Below are positions 6,328 through 9,792 of a DNA stretch of 9,792 nt, one piece after another (within the stretch, counting starts at the first letter, position 1; every line of letters starts with the position of its first letter). The notes below the pieces were generated by a model. That model did not search any database and had not been told where the DNA came from. It saw nothing but the letters and a program-made list of their open reading frames with translations. This stretch comes from Planctomycetota bacterium (GTDB lineage: Bacteria > Planctomycetota > Phycisphaerae > UBA1845): contig JADFHG010000090.1 of assembly GCA_022567365.1 (NCBI GenBank), positions 1 through 9,792 on the forward strand, in the 5' to 3' direction. The translations under genes and the position numbers were made by a program.

Positions 6328-6480
6328 GAGGTTTTCGCGAGTCGCCGGAGCGGCGCTCGGCGTCGGCAATTGTCGTGTCGAATTGACCATGCGTTCACGC
6401 GGGACATACAATCCACCGTGCGCAGGGGATTTCGATCGGGGGCGCAGGGGTATCGCGAATTGTTCACCAAAGCGACAGGC

Positions 6481-7317
6481 ATGTTGATCGTACCAATCTG
6501 GCTCGTGGCGATGGGCTGGGTGGTCGCCCACGACGTGCTCCCCGGCTTTCTCGCCGAGGATCCGCCCCATCTGCACGTGTCCGAATGGCTGCGTAACGAA
6601 GGGCGCAAGACGCAATACGCGATTACCGGCGAAGACGGCTCGCGGCTCGGCACGATCTGGGCGAGATACATCATCGACGACGATCTGTTGCACCGTGACG
6701 AGTTGATCTGGATCGAGTCGCTTCCGGAATCGCTCAACCGGCTCTTGCCGTTTAGACAACTTCGGATCGACGTGACATCCTCGTACTCGGCCGACGGCGC
6801 GTTGGACGAGATCACACTCAGGATTCAAACCAAAGATGGTGAAATCCGTTTGCACGGTGAGCGGTTTCACGCCGACTTCTCCTTCGAGCTGGACGCGGGT
6901 CGCGACGTACCCAAGAGGGTGTTCAAGGTTCCCCTAACGGACGGACGGATCATCGCCGGTGGGCTCAATCCGTTTTCACATCTCAGCAACATCAAGGTCG
7001 GGCAAAAATGGCGCATGCAGGTGATCAACCCGATCACCGTCATCCTGCCGAACCTGGGGCGGAGGTTCATTGTGATGCTCGTCGAGGTCACCGGGCGAGA
7101 GATGCTCCGGACCGGTGACGGTCTTGTCGACTGTTTGGTGGTCGAATCGGGATCGTCGAAGGCATGGGTGAACGAACACGGCGTCGTGATCGCTCAGGAG
7201 ACGACGCTGCCGCTGGTCGGGCGTATCCGTGTCGAACGCGAACCGTTTTTTGATGAGGACGAGCGCGTGCGGATCAGGAAGATCCCCTGGACCCGGATCG
7301 GCGGAGACAACGGATGA
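6481..7317 (+). CDS. Membrane-anchored extracytoplasmic protein linked to an ABC exporter
   Basis: A protein of about 278 aa whose function I do not recognise. One hydrophobic N-terminal segment (residues 2-16, LIVPIWLVAMGWVVA) would anchor it in the inner membrane with the rest outside the cytoplasm. The remainder is rich in alternating beta strands. Near the end, KAWVNEHGVVIAQETTLPL and then IRVEREPF resemble beta-rich sensor or carrier-like domains encoded beside ABC exporters in some genomes (impression only). Its TGA overlaps the ATG of the ATPase gene (ATGA), so it is translationally coupled to the transporter and may bind its substrate or regulate it. The start is uncertain. ATG 6481 gives an anchor at the very N-terminus. 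TTG 6460 has AGGGG 9 nt upstream, and GTG 6418 adds a basic segment before the anchor. Confidence 0.75.
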   Translation: MLIVPIWLVAMGWVVAHDVLPGFLAEDPPHLHVSEWLRNEGRKTQYAITGEDGSRLGTIWARYIIDDDLLHRDELIWIESLPESLNRLLPFRQLRIDVTSSYSADGALDEITLRIQTKDGEIRLHGERFHADFSFELDAGRDVPKRVFKVPLTDGRIIAGGLNPFSHLSNIKVGQKWRMQVINPITVILPNLGRRFIVMLVEVTGREMLRTGDGLVDCLVVESGSSKAWVNEHGVVIAQETTLPLVGRIRVEREPFFDEDERVRIRKIPWTRIGGDNG

Positions 7318-8087
7318 CCGAATCGCACACCGAGTCGAACGACGAATGCGCCATCGCCCTCACCGGGGTGCGCAAGTGCTACGGGCAAACCGTGGCCGTG
7401 CGCGACCTCACCCTTAGCGTGCCGCGCGGAGAACTGTTCGCGTTTCTCGGCCCCAACGGCGCGGGCAAAACGACGACCATCAAGATGATCGTCGGGTTGC
7501 TACAGCCGAGCGCCGGAACGGTGCGGGTTTGCGGTCGAGCGATCGGATCGAACGGAGTTGCGGCCAAGATCATGACGGCTTATGTCCCCGATCAGCCGTT
7601 TATTTACGAGAAACTCACCGGTCGCGAGTTTCTGTACTTCGTCGCCGAGATGTACGGTCTGTCCAAGGAGCGGCGCGATCGAAAGCTCGCATCGCTGTTG
7701 GATCGCTTTGATATCGGCGCATTCCTGGACCAGCTCACCGAAAGCTACAGCCACGGCATGAAGCAGAAGATCGTTCTCGCGGCCGCGTTCCTGCACGAGC
7801 CGCGGGTGTTGGTCATTGACGAGCCGATGGTCGGTTTGGACCCACGGACGGTGCGCTCGGTCAAGGACCTCTTCCTCGAGCACACCGGAGGAGGCGGGAC
7901 GGTCTTCATGAGTACGCACACTCTGGCGATTGCCGAGCAGGTTGCGGATCGGATCGGCATCATCAACAAGGGCGAGCTGATCGCCATCGGCACCTTGGCG
8001 GAGCTGCGGGCGCGGGCCCGGCAGGAGCATTCGCTCGAGGAGATATTCCTTCGTCTTACGGAGGCGGGCGATGACGACGACCGATGA
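7314..8087 (+). CDS. ABC transporter ATP-binding protein (ABC-2/NatA type)
   Basis: A 257-aa cytoplasmic ATPase that would power the permease encoded next. All nucleotide-binding motifs are visible: Walker A GPNGAGKTT (46-54), a Q-loop at Q94 within VPDQPF, Walker B VLVIDEP (165-171), a D-loop with GLDP (174-177) and the H-loop histidine H202 in STHTL. The signature is SHGMKQK (146-152) instead of LSGGQ, as is common in the NatA-like ATPases of ABC-2 exporters. A short acidic tail ends in DDDD. The ATG at 7314 overlaps the previous stop by 4 nt and has GGAG 7 nt upstream. The 3' end overlaps the permease start by 17 nt. It is the second gene of a three-gene exporter operon; the substrate cannot be deduced. 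Confidence 0.95.
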   Translation: MTESHTESNDECAIALTGVRKCYGQTVAVRDLTLSVPRGELFAFLGPNGAGKTTTIKMIVGLLQPSAGTVRVCGRAIGSNGVAAKIMTAYVPDQPFIYEKLTGREFLYFVAEMYGLSKERRDRKLASLLDRFDIGAFLDQLTESYSHGMKQKIVLAAAFLHEPRVLVIDEPMVGLDPRTVRSVKDLFLEHTGGGGTVFMSTHTLAIAEQVADRIGIINKGELIAIGTLAELRARARQEHSLEEIFLRLTEAGDDDDR

Positions 8088-9762
8088 TCAGCAGGCGACG
8101 CGGCCGCTCCTGGGCTTGCTGCTTCGCGTCAAGCTCCGCGCGCTGAGCAACCGGTTTCGACAGTCGATCGACGAATCGCCGATGCGGGTCTACGTCGCGG
8201 CCGCACTTGTTGTGTTGATCTGGTTTGGTCTCTACTGGGTGTTTCGGATGGTGTTTTCCCAGTTCGACCGGACACCGCTGGCTGCGACGGTCGCCATTCC
8301 GATGGTGCTCAATTTCTTCTTCGTCGCCATACTCCTGATGCTGACGTTTTCCAACGCGATCATTGCGTATGGCGCGCTCTTCGGGCGGGAAGAGTCCGAT
8401 TATTTGTTGACCGCGCCGCCGTGTACGCTCGACATTGTGACGCTCAAATATTTGGAGAGCGTCGCGCTATCGAGCTGGTCGCTGGTCCTCTTGGGTATGC
8501 CGCTCATGGTGGTAATGGCGGAGCGGGCGGAAGGTGCGGAGTTCTACGTCCTGTTCATGGCCTTTTTTCTGGCATTCATTCCCATCCCCGGTGCGTTGGG
8601 GCTGTTTCTCGCGTGGCTGGCGGCCCGGTTCTTCCCCCGCCGGCTGATGGGCACCATGGCGGCGATCGGTGGGGTCGTCTTGGCGGGTTGCGTCATTTGG
8701 GGGATGCGGTCGTTTCGGGTCGATACCGCGGCGGAGGTCTGGCTGCGGTCGTTTCTCGCGCGGATGAGCTTCGTCGAGTCGGCGTTTCTTCCTAATAACT
8801 GGGCCGCTTCCGGAATCGACCATGCCATGAGTGGGCAGCTTTCGGAGTCGGTGCTATACCTGGGCGTGACCCTGGCGAACGCCTTTTTCCTGAGTTGGCT
8901 CGCCGTCATGTTCGTGGCGAAATACTTCGACGCAGCGCACGACCGTGCGTCCGTAGGCGTGACCGCCATGCGGCGATGCGCGGCGACGGCCGGCGGCGGC
9001 ATCGCGGGGACGATCTTCTTCTACTTGCCCAAGCCGCTGCGGCTGATCGCGGCCAAGGATCTCCGGACGTTCGTGCGGGATCCGATGCAATGGTCGCAGC
9101 TCGCGATTCTGGTCGGTCTGATGGTGCTATACCTCGCGAACATACCGGCGTTTCAGGTCGAGTTCGCGACGTCGGGGTGGTTGCGCATGATTCCCTTTCT
9201 CAACCTCTGCGCGACGAGCCTGATCCTGGCCACGTTTACCTGTCGATTCGTATTCCCGCTGATGTCGCTCGAGGGCCGCCAGCTCTGGCTCATCGGCATG
9301 TTGCCGACACCGCGCGGCCACATCCTCCTGGCGAAGTTCGCCTTTGCCATGACGGTGACGCTGATCGTCGCACTGGGGGCCATGAGTCTCGCCACGGTCA
9401 TGCTGAAACTCGACGCGGTTTGGTCCATCATTCACCTGATGATCACCGTGGCGATCTGCTGCGGGCTGTGCGGTTTCGCCGTAGGGATCGGTGCGCGCCT
9501 TCCCATGTTCGACCAGTCCAACGTGGCCCGCATCGCGAACGGTCCAGGCGGGACGACGAGCCTTCTCGCGTCGATCGTTTTGGTGGCGGCGGTATTGACG
9601 GCCGTCGGTGTCGCAACGTGGCAGTCGAAGGATCTTCCCGTGAACGTGATTCCAGACACGGGGTCCGTCCTATTGTGCGTGGGCGCGGGCGTGGGAAGCG
9701 TCGCCGCCGGCGTGATCGCCCTCGCGGTCGGAGCGAAACACTTCGCGACGGTGGAGGTTTGA
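8071..9762 (+). CDS. Large ABC exporter permease subunit
   Basis: A 563-aa polytopic inner-membrane protein forming the channel for the preceding ATPase. By eye it has about 11-13 hydrophobic helices, for example near 39-62, 77-101, 133-149, 157-185, 193-211, 261-284, 342-360, 374-396, 424-446, 450-475, 497-516 and 531-552. A soluble loop around 286-340 holds KPLRLIAAKDLRTFVRDPMQW, a cytoplasmic-looking coupling element ahead of the second membrane half. REESDYLLTAP (106-116) after the second helix is typical of ABC-2-type half-repeats that contact the ATPase. The length and plan suggest a two-repeat permease of the kind grouped as ABC_tran_2/putative ABC exporter (family name from memory). 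The ATG at 8071 has GGAGG 6 nt upstream, inside the ATPase gene. Its TGA is 30 nt from the window edge, so further operon genes could lie outside. Confidence 0.9.
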   Translation: MTTTDDQQATRPLLGLLLRVKLRALSNRFRQSIDESPMRVYVAAALVVLIWFGLYWVFRMVFSQFDRTPLAATVAIPMVLNFFFVAILLMLTFSNAIIAYGALFGREESDYLLTAPPCTLDIVTLKYLESVALSSWSLVLLGMPLMVVMAERAEGAEFYVLFMAFFLAFIPIPGALGLFLAWLAARFFPRRLMGTMAAIGGVVLAGCVIWGMRSFRVDTAAEVWLRSFLARMSFVESAFLPNNWAASGIDHAMSGQLSESVLYLGVTLANAFFLSWLAVMFVAKYFDAAHDRASVGVTAMRRCAATAGGGIAGTIFFYLPKPLRLIAAKDLRTFVRDPMQWSQLAILVGLMVLYLANIPAFQVEFATSGWLRMIPFLNLCATSLILATFTCRFVFPLMSLEGRQLWLIGMLPTPRGHILLAKFAFAMTVTLIVALGAMSLATVMLKLDAVWSIIHLMITVAICCGLCGFAVGIGARLPMFDQSNVARIANGPGGTTSLLASIVLVAAVLTAVGVATWQSKDLPVNVIPDTGSVLLCVGAGVGSVAAGVIALAVGAKHFATVEV

Positions 9763-9792
9763 GGGACGCAGGTCCTTCGTACGTCGTTTGAC

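Larger units (their letters stand above)
6005..6480. other. Divergent intergenic region between acetyltransferase and ABC operon
   Basis: About 476 nt separate the acetyltransferase ATG from the ATG I chose for the first gene of the ABC operon. Outward promoters for both units should lie here, but I see no clear hexamer pair. The region contains the acetyltransferase ribosome-binding site and two short palindromes (6242-6262 and 6315-6327). Open frames crossing it on both strands have no recognisable domain and run into real genes in other frames. Part of the right end, from 6418 or 6460, may be coding if the ABC-linked membrane protein starts earlier. Confidence 0.55.

Noticed and set aside
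6133..6870. Minus-strand open frame (245 codons) opposite the accessory protein gene
   Set aside because: The translation has no recognisable pattern, while the plus-strand frame is coupled to the ABC genes by overlap.
8895..9791. Plus-strand open frame in another phase within the permease gene
   Set aside because: It is extremely Arg/Gly/Asp-rich, as expected of an out-of-frame reading of GC-rich DNA; the permease frame shows clear membrane helices.

Overview
The window looks like a chromosomal stretch of a fairly GC-rich bacterium. A Planctomycetota or similar lineage is my best guess. It rests only on the style of the ABC exporter operon and the short, animal/archaeal-like transketolase, so taxonomic confidence is low. 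I see no rRNA, tRNA, CRISPR array or phage gene.

Layout: (1) 35-235 is a small non-coding insertion-like element. It has 13-bp perfect terminal inverted repeats, an internal pair of inverted REP-like palindromes and one further hairpin. Its right end coincides with the stop codon of the neighbouring gene. (2) 233-2950, all on the minus strand, is a compact four-gene run. In transcription order it holds a 244-aa protein of unknown function (A), a 238-aa protein with a HEAT-like C-terminus (B), a 174-aa protein of unknown function (C) and a Nudix hydrolase-like protein. A/B are 16 nt apart, B/C overlap by 4 nt and C/Nudix are 60 nt apart. A promoter-like sequence sits just upstream of A. (3) 3107-5062, minus strand, is a complete 651-aa transketolase with its own ribosome-binding site, apparently a single-gene unit. 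(4) 5417-6004, minus strand, is a GNAT acetyltransferase of the RimJ/RimL type. (5) 6005-6480 is a divergent intergenic region with two small palindromes. (6) 6481-9762, plus strand, is a three-gene operon with overlapping genes: a membrane-anchored extracytoplasmic protein, an ABC ATPase and a large polytopic ABC permease.

The housekeeping parts are the transketolase (non-oxidative pentose phosphate pathway), the acetyltransferase and the ABC exporter, whose substrate cannot be read from sequence. The part that could be an undescribed system is the A-B-C(-Nudix) cassette. It is a tightly packed operon of three unknown proteins, has lower GC than the transketolase in the stretches I counted, and is bounded on one side by a mobile element. 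No nuclease, NTPase, transposase or toxin motif is visible in A, B or C, so a defence role is only a hypothesis.
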